Shown here: piece by piece, positions 1 through 12,879 of the stretch | Layout of the letters: the number at the start of each line of letters is the position of its first letter | How positions within the stretch are numbered: position 1 is the stretch's first letter | From: Syncephalis fuscata | Lineage: Eukaryota > Zoopagomycota > Zoopagomycetes > Zoopagales > Piptocephalidaceae | Assembly: GCA_025786725.1 (NCBI GenBank) | Contig: JAHLTZ010000024.1 | Location: 62,001-126,000 of the forward strand | Reading direction: 5' to 3' | Length of the DNA stretch: 64,000 nucleotides | Translations under genes and position numbers: made by a program | Notes under the pieces: generated by a model | The model's database searches: none | Told to the model about the DNA's origin: nothing | Seen by the model: only the letters and a program-made list of their open reading frames with translations

Positions 1-1789
1 GCTTGGCACCACGGATTCCTACCACACAGCATAGTCAAATAGACAATACCACACGACCTATTGATAGAATAATAGTAATAATTAGCTAAAAACATAAACA
101 TTTAGCGAATACACTTACCAAATATCAGCACTGCGAGCATCATGCCAGTCGTCGTTAAAGGTCTCTGGTGCCATATATGGCCGACTACCAGCCTGTCCAC
201 GGGTCATACTGATATTTCTTTCCCAGCATTGCCTGAATACTTCGGCAGAACCTAGTAAAATAATGAGCCTACTAATAATGCACCATTAACACTATAACTT
301 ACCAAAATCAGCTATTTTTACTTGGCCTTCGCTATCAAATAGAATGTTTTCTGGTTTGATATCCCTAGTATGCATATATTAATACAATAAATCTATCGTT
401 TATTCATTCATCTTACCGATGGGCCACGCCTTTGTTGTGCATATAGGCAATACCTTTAAGCATATAGTATAGAATGTGGCCAGCCTCATTTGGCTGAAGC
501 TGCTGTTTACGTATACGGCCAAAAAGATCTCCATTGGGACAGTACTCCTAGTGATATAACAGTTAAGCAACGTGGCCATTAATGCCGCACTGGCTACTTA
601 CAAGGATCTGGCACCAATGATTCTGGTCAAGACGTACTAAATCTAAAACGGGTACTAAATTTGGATGCTTTAATGTAGATTGGATACAAAATTCGGCAGC
701 TACAATCTTGCTGAATTGACGATCGGAAAAATGGTGCTGTTCACGAGTGCGGAATATTTTTTTTACAGCTAATGCACGCCCTGTGTGTGGATTATGCACA
801 GCCATACTATTCAGGTCATTAACGGTGTTTTGAGAGGCTCGTCGTTGATGCTGTACAGTTTGATATGAATGTGTAGGTTGTCCAATCGATGCATCAGATG
901 TAGAGGCCCGTCGACGTGGAAAGGCCAATCTTACCACGGATGTGGCACCTCGTCCAATAACAAGTTTCTTACGATGCCATTCATAGTCGGTGGCAAACCA
1001 GCGCTCCCCATTACAAACATCAGATAAATGGCGCTGTCCAGATCCATTGGCTATAGATGTCATGTGCATGGTTGATAACGATTTAGAAAGTGTAGGATTA
1101 AAGGTAGGCTGAACTATCTTTGGTGTTGAAGAGACAGATGGACGGCCTATAAGTAGCTTTTGCAAAAATGAACGTTTACCAGACATGGCCATCATTGTTT
1201 CAATCGATTTTGGCTCCTCTATCGGCGTTGATAATGACCGATAGGGTGCAATTTGAGCAAACTGAGCGGTCGGACTGGCTAGTTCGGGAAATTCAGCTTC
1301 ATTAGGACTTGGCTCATCACATAAAACGGGCAACTCCGTGCAAAATTCTTCGTGCATCATATGGTTTTTTAAATTGTCACTATTATGACTGCTATTGCTA
1401 TTACTTGAACCGAATAGTGCCAGAAAGCGGTTCCGAGTGCCTTCCTTTGTCGGTGCCGACCAAGTAACCCGTCTTTGCAGTCTACTTACTACGGAAGGTT
1501 GTCGTTTTACGTGTGACGACGACGATGTAGGTGGAGTAATATAGTCGGTCGGTGTGGTGATCAAGCTAGCGTCCAAGCCGTTCAAATCACTTAATGATGA
1601 TCCGGATGTTGAGTAGCCGTTAGTAGAGGTAGAATTGGTAGTGGCAGTGCAAGTGGCAGTTAATAGTATGGTCGGTGCCAGATGTTGTTGTTTAAGTAAG
1701 TTCTGCACCACAGGCATATCGTGGACGGAACAAGGCAGTCCGCATAAACAAGAACATGATTTATTCACCACGATAGGCCCAGTGTCCAT
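1..1789 (-). CDS. HAL/SAT4-type serine/threonine protein kinase (3' end beyond window)
   Basis: Protein kinase of the fungal HAL4/HAL5/NPR1 type, a family that regulates plasma-membrane transporters and ion homeostasis. The start is the ATG at 1789. The first about 260 residues are Ser/Thr-rich and disordered. The kinase domain follows: Gly-loop IGRGATSVVRL, catalytic lysine in LAVKKIF, then HRDIKPENIL, DFG and MAPE. The exons I can join are 1789-602, 547-417, 364-303, 251-119 and 57-1; every junction has GT/AG ends and keeps the kinase frame. The last visible residues match subdomain IX (DIW then SCGIVYLTML), so roughly the last quarter of the domain lies left of the window. Membership of the HAL group rests on the long N-tail and the loop sequence; the exact orthologue is not certain. 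Confidence 0.85.
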
Positions 1790-3519
1790 TATTAAATAGG
1801 CTGCGCACGACGTTTAGGAACGGTCAACTAGGCCAGCGATTAATGCCAAGCGCAAGCAAGACGTAACCTAACCGGCAAATAAAACAACAATAACAATAGT
1901 CACAAAAGGGGTTTTTAAAAGTAGTAGTAACAACAATAGAAATAACAACAATAGAAATATGCTAAGGTATTAGCAACAGCGGCGTAGGAATAAAATAAAC
2001 AATTGGCCTAAAGGCCGACTTGCGTCTTCCTATCTCTTCGAAATGGAATACTCGGTCTCGACAAGGGAGACCGGCCCCCTGAAGTAAATACGTAAGCGTA
2101 AAAGTAGAAGAAGAAAAAACGCCGCCCACGTTACGCAAAACAATAAACTTCAAAAATAAACAAAAGCAGTAGCAGTGGCAGTGACAGTGGCAGTAGCAGT
2201 ATCAATAGTAGTAACAACGGCTAGTAGAACGATGGAATAGCTGTAGTAGTCAATGGTAACACTAGTAGCAAGGATGCAGTGAAGGAAAGTGAATAACTGT
2301 TGATAAATCAATAGTCTCACGCCGAGTAAAAGAATGGCCAAATGTGAGTAAAAGCGAGAAAAGGACAGAGGCCGCGAGGATCACATGTGGAGTGTGTGTA
2401 TGTGTATGTGTGTGTATGTGTATTAAATGGATGGGTGAGTTGATTACTCAGTGAACCAATAAAGTGAATGTTACAGCATAGAATAAATGTGCATGGCATG
2501 GAATAGCCGTGTTGTTGATGGTGGTGGACAAGGCATGAACCAACCAATTAACCAGCACACCATAGTACAAGTGACAATGGGTGAATGAGTGCCACGAGTC
2601 GATTGTTCTCAATACATCGAACTAGAACCTTCATTACACTAAAACAACCATGGACACCAACTATAGTCTATACTATAACACAGTACCACCATCACACCAC
2701 CTATTACTGATCATATTCATATGTTGCGCACATGACTGCGCTCGTGCTATTGGTGCATGCTTTGTGAATATACTAATTATAGCCCATCAAAAAACAGCGT
2801 ACCACATTGTTAAATGGATACGCCTAAACTATCATGATTGTAACTAGTATACTATTACTTACTACTGCGTGCGTCTATGAATATCGCATAATCAATCCAA
2901 AGTAGTAAACGATCTATCATATGCCACTCTTGCTATTATAGTCTTATTGTTTGTTAAGCGATAGTATCTACATAGTAACCTAGATCGATAACTATATATA
3001 GCTTGTTATTGATACCGTAATGGTATAAATGACGTAAAAACTATACATCATATGACACTTGCGTTTGGCTTGCATCTATAGATTACCAAAACAATCAATT
3101 ACCGAAATGGTATCGTCATCAACTCTGTATTAGCAATGCTATTCTATTAATAATGTGCATTATTAATCTGATATTTATAGTACTGAGTGCAGTATAAAAT
3201 GTTATTGATTATTAAAATAAAATTGCTATAATATAATAGCTGTTAATTAATTGTTAATTGTTAAATAAATTATTACAACAACATTATTAATATAATGTTT
3301 GCTATTATAGACACCACATGTTTAGTCACTATAGATACGAGTTGAAGGCGATTGCACCTCGTTTGTTAAAATAGGGTAACCACATGGTTAATATACGTAA
3401 TACCGCATGGTATACATACAAGCATGCCACTCCCCATTATAACAAGTTTTAATTAAGACAAAAGTGTTGCTAATCATTATTAGCCAGTCTTCCATTAATC
3501 ATGACTGTTTTTATCATTG

Positions 3520-3555
<36 letters not shown>

Positions 3556-3603
3556 TTGCTATTATGGCGAATAGTGTACTCGCGCTATTTTAATGACTGC
3601 TGT
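1790..3603. other. Gene-free stretch (kinase leader plus AP-1 mu 3' flank)
   Basis: No convincing gene. From 1790 to about 2640 the plus strand is rich in purines and CAA/GTA triplets, so the strand read by the kinase gene is pyrimidine-rich, as in the other leaders of this window. A TG-rich run lies near 2390-2420. From 2640 on the DNA is AT-rich, and a (CTA)n microsatellite lies at about 3526-3555. ORFs here are short and have no recognisable protein features. Confidence 0.6.
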
Positions 3604-5536
3604 TTATATAGGTGCCATACGTACAGGACCGCCACTAGCACTACTGCTTGTATTACCATCGGGCATTCGCAATTGATAGTCTGCCAAACATTATTGACCA
3701 CGAGTCAAGTGTTGTTAAAAGAATAGGAGCGGGCGAGTACAATGTAAGTTCGCATGCTTATGCCAAGCATCAAAGCACTTACCGCCATTTCTAGTGATGT
3801 AGCGCACCCATGGTAACGCTTGATAGCCGCTTTTTTCTACCACCTTCAAATAGCGTACTTGAATGCCACTGACCGTGAAATAAGGAATTTCAAATTGCAC
3901 ATTGATAGGTGGGCGTTTAATATCCGGTTCCTCTACAATAATTAACAAATTGGTAAATTACCTGAATAATTAGTGCAGCCAATAAACTTACCATCGCGCA
4001 CACTAGGTAGCCCAAAATGTGCTCGCATGTAGAATTCTCGCGCACCTTGGAATTGCTTAATCTTCCAAATACAGCATGATTTCTCTGGCACATAGGTTAC
4101 TGTTCCGATACTCGTCTAATGCATTACAATAAAATCATTAGTTTTTTACATCCAGTTTATTAAGTAGTCATATTGTAATAATTGCACATGCTACTTACCT
4201 TGAATTTTGGTGAATCGGCATCATCGGGTACTGGAATACTAATTTGCACGTTGTTGGCCGTTGAACGTCGTTTGAATTGTGCCTTAGCCTATATAATGGT
4301 TAATATATATACTGGCATCTACGATGTATCAAAACTGTACCTTGATCATATACTCAATTCGTGAACTGCTATGTACTTCTACCATGGCTTCACACCAAAT
4401 AAGCGGCTTTACCTATTAATTGTAGACAATTAGCTGTAGGCCCTTCAATAGCCCAGTTTTACCTGCCTGTGTATTAAGACGATAACTCATTAATTCAAAT
4501 TCACCATCTGGTGGAATAAATGAAATTGTGCGATCCGTCTCAAATCGTGACAATCGAACACATTGATGAAATTTAACATCTTCCATTTCAATTGCTTTTC
4601 CTTTGCCGGCAGCTATTGTCGATTAATATTAATAAATTAATGTTTTTATTTGTATTTTATTAAATTCAAACTTACCTCGACCGCTGCTTTCAAATAATAC
4701 TTTGTCATTTAGACCAAGACGTAGCTCAGGCATACCGGTCAAATAGCATTTCATTTTAACAGCACCTAGAATCTCACTTCGTAGTACATTGCCGGTAGAG
4801 CTGACCATAAGATTGATCGACTCGATAACATCAAGAATACTTCATTCTTTCGATATTTAATGCCTTCTGATCGCCAACTAACGGCATTTGTAACGGCATT
4901 GGGTGGTCGAACGGGTGTACGTTCAAGTTTGAATCCTTCTTGTGTTATATATCTGAACGATTATTTAGCTATACTACTGGTCTATTATTAAAACAGCAAC
5001 TTACTCTTTTAGAATCTTTGTTTCCGTAATTTGAGGAAATCCAAAATCCATCATTTCATCAAGCAGTTCATAGGTCAGAACAAAGTTGTCACGAATAGAC
5101 TCCTCTTCTAGTGTTTTGAAATACTCGGTATAGACCTGTTTAAAGTAGATGTTAATAAACGATAGCCTATGTATATAATATACCATATAGCAGCTGTACC
5201 TGTGCCAATTTGTGTAGATATAGAAGAATAGACGTGGCATTCGAGTTTTTTCGCGTCAACGCAAGCACTAAGTACGTAGCAGTCAGAGTTAAAGTATACT
5301 ATACCAATCGCTAGTCATTACGATATAGAAAGGATACAATAGACGTTGTTATGTCGAATATACAAGTAGTGCACGCCCTTATCCGATAGCACCGGTGTAG
5401 GTGTCTGGCCATCTTCCTCGAGTTCTTGCAGTATCGGCATGAATCGGTCAACGGCCGCCATATGCACATCGCCGCGATAATTGCGCGAAATAAGCACCTT
5501 GCCCTTAAGGTCGAGAATAAATACGGCCGATGCCAT
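3604..5536 (-). CDS. APM1: AP-1 complex subunit mu (clathrin adaptor medium chain)
   Basis: Medium (mu) chain of the AP-1 clathrin adaptor, which sorts cargo between the trans-Golgi network and endosomes and binds YxxPhi signals. It starts [20 protein letters not shown] at 5536 (longin-like N-domain). The C-terminal mu-homology domain is clear from the exons: [48 protein letters not shown] and the closing [16 protein letters not shown]. Length is about that of the family (roughly 430-450 residues). The last exon is not obvious: the exon ending RNG joins through a GTAAGT donor (intron about 3681-3782) to 3680-3604. That restores the family ending GDYQLR and adds a Ser/Gly-rich tail of about 20 residues before TAA. 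At least seven introns. Confidence 0.93.
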
Positions 5537-7251
5537 GATGATAAAAAGAAACGATTAAACCGGAAATGAACAAGCGTTTAGATGAACTAGAATATGAAGT
5601 GGAGAGTGGAGAGTGGAGAGTGAGTAGGAAAAGACTGGCCACCGCCTTTAAACGTAATAATACCAATTGAGTAATTTGATATGTGTATTGATTTGAACAC
5701 GTCGCTGCTATTGTTAACGTTACCGTTAATAAAACTACGATTGGCCTAGATGTATCATTGGCAGCATGTGTATCCCATGACTATTGCTATAAATGGTTTT
5801 AAATAGGAATTAGACCAGCTAGTCTGTGTCTTAATTAATGAGTAAGGATATAACTGACCAGAGTAACGCCTGGTCGTTGTTTGTAATGCGGTTTTCACCG
5901 CGCACAAATAACATCCTCAATATTTGGCGGGTTCACATAAAGGCGTGGCTGCTAGATTGAGCGACGCGAGTACGCAAGTACAAACGTTGCTCTCTAGTGA
6001 TTGCTGGCCTCCGTGATACTTGATTTTTTGCTAATTTTTTTGGTAATTATGCACCAGCTTAAATAACCAAATAAAGTGTAAAAGTAATTAAATAGTTGAT
6101 TCTATTAAGTAAAGAGAGCTACCATACTTTGACTTTCACATTTTTATTTATCCATTTCACTTCTCAACACTTTTAAATACAATTAAACATTCACTCATCA
6201 CTATAACCATGTATAATATTGCATCCAACACTAATCAATTTATTTGTAATTATCAATACAATAATGTAATTAAATATGCACATTATGGTATTAGTTGAAG
6301 TTGAAATAACATTCAATAAAATAAAAGGCTTTTTACACTGAATTGTTAAACATCTTTGTTGAAATGGTCTACAGGTGTAAAAATAATAAAATAACTGCGA
6401 TTATTAAATATAATTGTTACAATATGCAAATGTAATTCAAGTAAACAGAAACAAGATAGAAAAGAAATAAATCATATAACAGTTTGATGTGCAGTATGAC
6501 AAACAAGCAACAGAAGTAATGAGTAACGACATGGAATTGCAATCATATGGTTTTTATTAATATTCGATCAATCTTTCTACACATGGCCAACAACAACAAT
6601 GATTAACCTCAATGTTTCAAAAATTAAATGGTATGTTACATTATGTATTTAAATCAATTTATTAATAGTATTTTAATAAAAAGTAATATAACTATGTTGT
6701 GCATCACAATGGCATGACTCTGATTGGAACGAATTGTGCTTTGGGGACAGATGTGGGAGTCAAATTACAATAAAACTATTGTTGTAATAAATATATTGTT
6801 GTTTGTGGCATCTAATACTAAAGTTGTAATAGTAAACTTGTATTCTTAATGAATAGTGTGTATAGTGAATATTATTGTCGTAATAATAATAGATCCAACA
6901 TATGGATCGATATTCGTGTAATAAAGTCTAATAGTGTTTAGTTTTAAGAAATAATATCATAATTTAGTCGTAGTATTGCATACTCAATGACCAGTAAATA
7001 AGTATAGATGCAATCAACGTGTTATTGAATATGCTTTAAACGATGGTCATAAGGGCGATCAATGGGTCATGACGTAGTATGATAGAGATAATGGCAGTGG
7101 GCCGTGTAAGTTTTGGTCAACAACATACAAACATACACGATTTTGTAGGTACACAAAGCATGCAAACAAGCGAAACAGGAACGAAAGGAAAAGGAGGACA
7201 GCAAGCACTGCTGGCTTTTCTTCTTCTTCTTCTTCTTCTTCTTCTTCTTCT
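5537..7251. other. Gene-free, AT-rich intergenic stretch
   Basis: Upstream DNA of AP-1 mu (about 5537-6000, with a short repeated ggagagt motif near 5600-5625), followed by about 1.2 kb of very AT-rich sequence lying 3' of the membrane-protein gene at 7252. A (TTC)n run of about 35 bp at 7217-7251 directly follows that gene's stop codon and would be a (GAA)n run in its mRNA. I see no gene. Confidence 0.6.
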
Positions 7252-9132
7252 TTAATAGTCTTGAGGGAAGAAGGCTGAATCACGTCTAACAAAAGATGGT
7301 GTACGTGGCTCGTCAAATCTTGTTGCAATGGTACCGACACTGCCGCGGCGATTAGATGCACTGTCGTTGCCGCTTTCTGCGCCATCGTCATCATCGTTGT
7401 CGCCATTAGTGTTGCTGCGACCAGCGCGTGGTGGCGCATTCATGTTAGTTGGAATACCAAACATGAGTTCTGGATTAAAGTTTTCCGACATAAGTTTGGA
7501 TAAAGTGGCAGCCCGATCAATGGTTGATGGATTGTCGCGTAGCGGCATACTGCCACTGGCTTCGCCTTCTTCACTTACGGCAGTTAATGGACCGCGTGGT
7601 GACATAAAGTGAGATGGTGCATTAGACGAGACTGAATCGTTATCAAGTGAGTGACGAGCTGGTGGATCTAGCGGCTCATTGTCTAGATTGTGAAGACCAA
7701 GGAATTGGCCCTCCTCGCCTAGACTAGCATTAAGTACAGCGGTGGCCATATCACTTAGTGTTGGGCTGGCTACCGATGACGATTCGCCCATTTCACCTGA
7801 CTCAATGCGGCTAGCTGCAGCAACGGCTGAGGCAATTGTTGGATCGAATGAGTCGCCCATATTGTAACTAAGTCCACGCTTCTTTCTGGTACTTAGTCGA
7901 CGAGTAAGTGGCGATTCTGGCACTGGTAGATTGTCGCGGGAGCTGTTCTTTGAATGCCTATCGCTATCTTCCTCATCACTATCCATACCAACACGTTCTT
8001 CTTCAACTTCAGTGTGAATAGTAAGTGCTACGTGTCCCGAATTGTTCATCGGGCTTGGTAGATCGGAGTACGAGTCAGAGACACGGCGAGCATTGACATT
8101 GGAAAGGCGAAGACGGTGTGGCGTGGCTGGTTCGCTATCTAGCGTGGTAGTGCTATTGGATACTGACGAGTCGTTGTGTTTTGGCGATCCATTAGGCGAC
8201 CAGACTGGACCAGAGATCTGCAGTGGTGGTGGTGGGCCTGTTCGGTGTTCACGGATCTCTAGCGTAGGTAGTGGTGGCAATGCACGAGTACCCGCGGCCG
8301 TGGGAGGTGAATTTGGACGAGAGATAGGAGCTGGCGCCCGATTAAGCGACGACTTATGTTGTAAGAAGCCGGGTGTACGTGAAGCAGCCGCGGCAGCTGC
8401 TACAGCACCGGCAGCAATGCTACTGGATGCATTGCCTACATTGTTGTATGCAGTCGAGCTTGGTGGCAACTGGCGTGTGAACATGGTATTTTCATTGCTA
8501 GAACGGTTACTGTTGACAAATCCTTTTTCTTCAGAGCCACCACGGCCCACCGTAGCAGGGAATATGCCATTGGCTGCACCAGCACCAAATACATTTTTTG
8601 AAAAGGCGTCATGACGACGACGACGACGGTAAACAAATAGACCAACAACAATAATTGCCAATAGTAATGCACCAATAGCACCACCAACAATACCACCAAC
8701 AGCAGCTGATCCAGAGCTGGCATTATCTTCGGCACTGGCACCAATAGCAGCATTGGAACGAACATCTGTACCAGTACCACTCGATCCACTGCCTCCATTA
8801 GTTGGTGCCGTAAAACTTGGTACAGTAACCGTTTCACCAGTAGGTGGTGTCGGCGTAGTAGGTGCAGCTACAGCAGGAACACTGGGTACACTTGGTGAAC
8901 TGGATGCTGTATTGGTAGGCGTGGACGGTGACGACGACGACGACGACGACGACGAACCAGAAGACGGTGTCGATGTAGTCTGTGCCGAGCTGGACGTATC
9001 AGTTGCTGGTGGCGTCGCGGCTGTCGCTGCACCGGCAGTAGGCGTAGCCTGTGTTCCTATGAGCGTCATACCCGGTGGAGGGACAATGTCCGTCGGGCGA
9101 TCACCAGTCCAAGTTGTTTTCCAGTCAGACAT
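7252..9132 (-). CDS. Single-pass membrane protein, Ser/Thr/Pro-rich, unknown function
   Basis: One uninterrupted exon of 626 residues starting MSDWKTTWTG. Residues about 20-140 are a low-complexity Ser/Thr/Pro/Ala stalk with a polyserine run, likely O-glycosylated if outside the cell. One strong transmembrane segment follows at about 150-172 (GGIVGGAIGALLLAIIVVGL, then FVY), with an RRRRRH stop-transfer cluster. The long C-terminal part (about 450 residues) is disordered, rich in Ser/Pro/Asn, and holds likely proline-directed phosphosites. No N-terminal signal peptide is visible at this start, so it would be a type III protein unless an upstream exon was missed. The layout resembles fungal wall-stress sensors, but no diagnostic domain is present. 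A similar gene lies at 12880-14250 on the same strand. Confidence 0.75.
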   Translation of the reverse strand: MSDWKTTWTGDRPTDIVPPPGMTLIGTQATPTAGAATAATPPATDTSSSAQTTSTPSSGSSSSSSSSSPSTPTNTASSSPSVPSVPAVAAPTTPTPPTGETVTVPSFTAPTNGGSGSSGTGTDVRSNAAIGASAEDNASSGSAAVGGIVGGAIGALLLAIIVVGLFVYRRRRRHDAFSKNVFGAGAANGIFPATVGRGGSEEKGFVNSNRSSNENTMFTRQLPPSSTAYNNVGNASSSIAAGAVAAAAAASRTPGFLQHKSSLNRAPAPISRPNSPPTAAGTRALPPLPTLEIREHRTGPPPPLQISGPVWSPNGSPKHNDSSVSNSTTTLDSEPATPHRLRLSNVNARRVSDSYSDLPSPMNNSGHVALTIHTEVEEERVGMDSDEEDSDRHSKNSSRDNLPVPESPLTRRLSTRKKRGLSYNMGDSFDPTIASAVAAASRIESGEMGESSSVASPTLSDMATAVLNASLGEEGQFLGLHNLDNEPLDPPARHSLDNDSVSSNAPSHFMSPRGPLTAVSEEGEASGSMPLRDNPSTIDRAATLSKLMSENFNPELMFGIPTNMNAPPRAGRSNTNGDNDDDDGAESGNDSASNRRGSVGTIATRFDEPRTPSFVRRDSAFFPQDY

Positions 9133-12100
9133 AGTGTAGAATTAAAAAGAATAGCTGTAATAACTGGAATAATCAATTAAGTAACGATCTATGACTGGTC
9201 GTTGTAGAAATTAGATTCAATAGTTGTAGTACGTGATAACTGAACACAATAGCCAATGAGCTAATGTCAAGATCAGTTAATGGATCAATATCGAGCCTGT
9301 AACACAATGAATCCACAATCCAATTAGTCTATTTAAGCAAACAATGTCACAATAATCGATGCTTTTGTGATATTGTATTAGCAATAGTAGAACTGTAATT
9401 GTAGTGTAGTAAGTGAGACGATGTAATCAGGAATTGACGGAATCAAAAAACGATATGCAATTTCTTTCGTCTACTAGGCCAAATCAATTAATTTCCTAAA
9501 TAAATTAAACAAAATTGTTATTAGTATTTATCGTATTAAAAGAGTAAATAAGGTATTAATGGTGTTAATAGTATCAATAATAATTGTATTATAATGTTTA
9601 GTGTCATAGATAAGGCGCCAAGCACTCAATGATGGTTACAAACAATTGAACACAACAATAGCCATGGTTAGCTAATAGTAACGTTGCTTCACTCTAGTCC
9701 TTTACTACTCTATAGATTCCACCTATTCTATTTATAATATCATGGAATCTACCATATAAAACAGCTATACTAGCATGTCATTGCTATAACACCACCGCCA
9801 TAAGCTTGAACGTGCTCATTTGCCCATGGTTAATTAACATACCAACCCATCAGATGCATTCGCATAGATTAATCGAAAAGTGTACGACAACTAGTAGTGG
9901 TAATATAGTGGTAATAGTAATAATAACTTGGGCTATTTTGTATTGCAAAGATAAGGGCAACGGGTGAGCGAGTGAGTGAGTGATGGATGAAGATAGAAGG
10001 ATTGGCTAGAAAATAGGCAAGGTAAGAAGCAAGGCAAGCAGGTAAGGCCTGAACTTCAAGTTTAAATTGGTGCGAGACTCTCCTCGGAGACGGCATAAAC
10101 TACCGGTTTAACTGCAACAATACCAACAACAGCAACAGTTGCAGTGATCGATAGAATAAGCACGGATTAAAGCAAATGTAAAATGAAGATATAGAAATAA
10201 AAAGACCCGACCGGTAATAATTAAGCGGTCGGAGTAAAGACAAAAATAACTACGTGTGCTCTATGCCGCTTTGTACACTAATCCACAAAAGCAGTAAATA
10301 AAAATGCCACTTCAAGATAGCAATGCAATGCAATCTTCAACAACCCATTGGTTATTTGGATGGATGTGGATAGATGAGTGAGGGTAGCACTAGGCCTACA
10401 CATCACTAACTATTACTGTCACCACTCTATTCATTCCGCTATGAATGACTAACATCTTTCACATGGCCCCCTTGGCCAAGTCGCCTCAATGAAAATAAAA
10501 AGCAAAATGTACAACTGATTGGCCACCAGGTGTGCCGTTTCTTACCAGATTTGTCTATGCTTGCTGATTATAGCTGGGTCCTTTTGAAACGGATAAGGAA
10601 ATGGTAGTGCACACAGTAATCGCTTGAATGGAAGGAAGAAAATCCACTCGAAATTAGACGGGGACAAAAGTTGTAATACTAGAATCTGTATCAATAGTAA
10701 AGATGGTCAGGCAAGCCAATGTATGGAAGGGAAGGAGATGTAATAAGAGGAGACGGCAGAGAAGTAGTAAAAGGTAGTAAAAGATGAATCGTCAGGATGC
10801 TTGCTCGTAGCGATCGTCGTCGGCGTAGAAGGTTCTTTGTAGGTGGCAGCACTATTAGTAATAGTGGCTACAGCTATTGAAACAATAGCTAGGCGTGTAT
10901 AGAAGAACAAAATGGAATAGCTACGCGTAATAGGAACCGCCACGGTAATAGTAAAAATAGCAAACGTAAAGCCCGCCAATCGATGGGTTAATACGAGGCT
11001 ATATTTATAACAGCGTGTCCGTAACCTACGCCGTAAAAATAAAAAATGATTCCGGAGAATGTATGAGAAAAGGTGTTGGCATTGACAGCTTTAGACACAC
11101 TGGATGTGTACGATAACGACAAAGGATAGTCCATAAAAGGCACGTGCTGTAACAATAACTATAACAGCGTGTTTATAACATATCTGGTTTTTACATACAA
11201 TAGATACCATATTCGACGCTATTGACAAATGGTAACATCGACAATAAAGGCATTGTTCTATGTATTTAGAAACTATACAGATGTATAGCATGCTCTATTA
11301 TGACTTTGTTACATCGACCATCGAGCAATAAGCCGTCTCATTTGTCATTTAAACAGCGCTTTTCATCTATCGTTTGCAAATGATGTCGGGTCCGACACCA
11401 GCAAATAGCCATTTGAAAACCCGAAGATGATAAGCCACGGCTATCAAGATAATCCGTTTTCTGTTTACTGATACAGTAGCTGCCTACTGGCCTATTCTTT
11501 ATGCCAACCTTGCATTAGAACAGCATTCTAGTTCCGTTTCACGGGTATGACACCATTGTAACGAATAGGCTGTATGGACACGAAACACAAACCAGAAATA
11601 CGCAGTTTCAAGTCATACTCAATATAGAACGCAACACAAACAAGCGAGCAAACAAGTAAATAGTAGACTAGTACTTACCACTACCACTAGTATGTGAGAA
11701 TAACACGCATCCAATGGCGCGTTTGGTATGAAGATCAGCTTGGCCGACACTTTAGTAATAATAAGTGAATTAAATAAAAGCGACTAAGCAGAAAACGATT
11801 AGGAGAATGTGATGGTGATGATGATGATGATGATGGTGATGATGATGTGGAGAAATACTGAAGCTAAACCAGTAAGCAACACGAACGTTGATGGGATGGC
11901 AACGACAAATAATAGAAGCGAATGACTGAATAATTGATGGATTGAATGAATGAGTAAGTGACCGGTGGGTAGACCGGCAGAGAGAGAGAGAGAAAGAGAG
12001 AGAAGTAGACTGGCTTGAAACGATGATTATTAAGCCCCCTAACGTAGGCCGTTGTAAGTGCTATGGAAGAGTAACGAGAAATACGACAATTCAAATAATC

Positions 12101-12879
12101 AAATAGTATATCTTCGGTAGATACTAGTGTGATTTAAAGCACTGATTCATGTAGTAATTAATATTAACAATATTAGCAGTATTAATGGTATTAACAGTGG
12201 GTTGTTATAATAGATCAATGTACAAGTGAAAGTGAATTAAACTGAAACAATAAAATGATGGACAAGGTCAGTGTAGTTATCACACTTGCATGATGTTCAC
12301 TCACATCAACCAGGGCCTAAATGAGTGAACATTAATAGAGAGAGAGACGAGACAAAACAAGTAAAATACCGCATGACAATGGCATCGTTTGGTCTAGATG
12401 TACGACGCATGCGGTAATTCAACATGCGAATCTATACATGCAGCCACACTACTGTCACTAGTGTTGTTGTTGTTGTGGTAGTGGTTAGTGCTACAATGCA
12501 ACAACTCTCTAAAACAGCTCAGTCGTTATACAAGCATGATTATTCGTATGTTGCACATAGACTATTGACTATTCCAGTTATTAATTACACAATAAAACGT
12601 CATTTACAATAACAACAATATGGCCATAAACTTCTATTCACATGATGCAATAGTACTAATAAAAAAAAGACTTCATTATAGATGATGGGCAAGAGAACGA
12701 AGAACAAAGACATTAAGTACTATTACTATTATCATCATTATTATCGTAATAATAGTACTTTACTTTGTTCTTTACGTTAATAAAAGACATGATGGCATCG
12801 TTAAATTGGCCGCGTTAAACCAATGAATCAGTAAATCGATGATGATTATTCATTCAAATGATTATGGATATTATGCTTG
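9133..12879. other. Long gene-free leader with microsatellites
   Basis: About 3.7 kb with no supportable gene. The plus strand is purine-rich with many CAA/GTA/GAA triplets, so the strand of the flanking minus genes is pyrimidine-rich. GAT repeats lie at about 11808-11845, GA repeats at about 11978-12003 and 12338-12350, and a GTT-type run near 12463-12482. Good minus-strand splice-donor matches (GTAAGA, GTAAGT) occur near 10542 and 11680, which may belong to spliced 5' untranslated exons of the gene starting at 9132. Confidence 0.5.

Noticed and set aside
3715..3785. AP-1 mu ending by intron read-through (GGKCFDAW...)
   Set aside because: Splicing from the GTAAGT donor to 3680 restores the conserved GDYQLR ending, so the read-through end is an artefact.
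8042..9139. Open frames on the plus strand opposite the membrane-protein gene
   Set aside because: They are composition shadows of the Ser/Thr-rich minus-strand gene and have no protein features.
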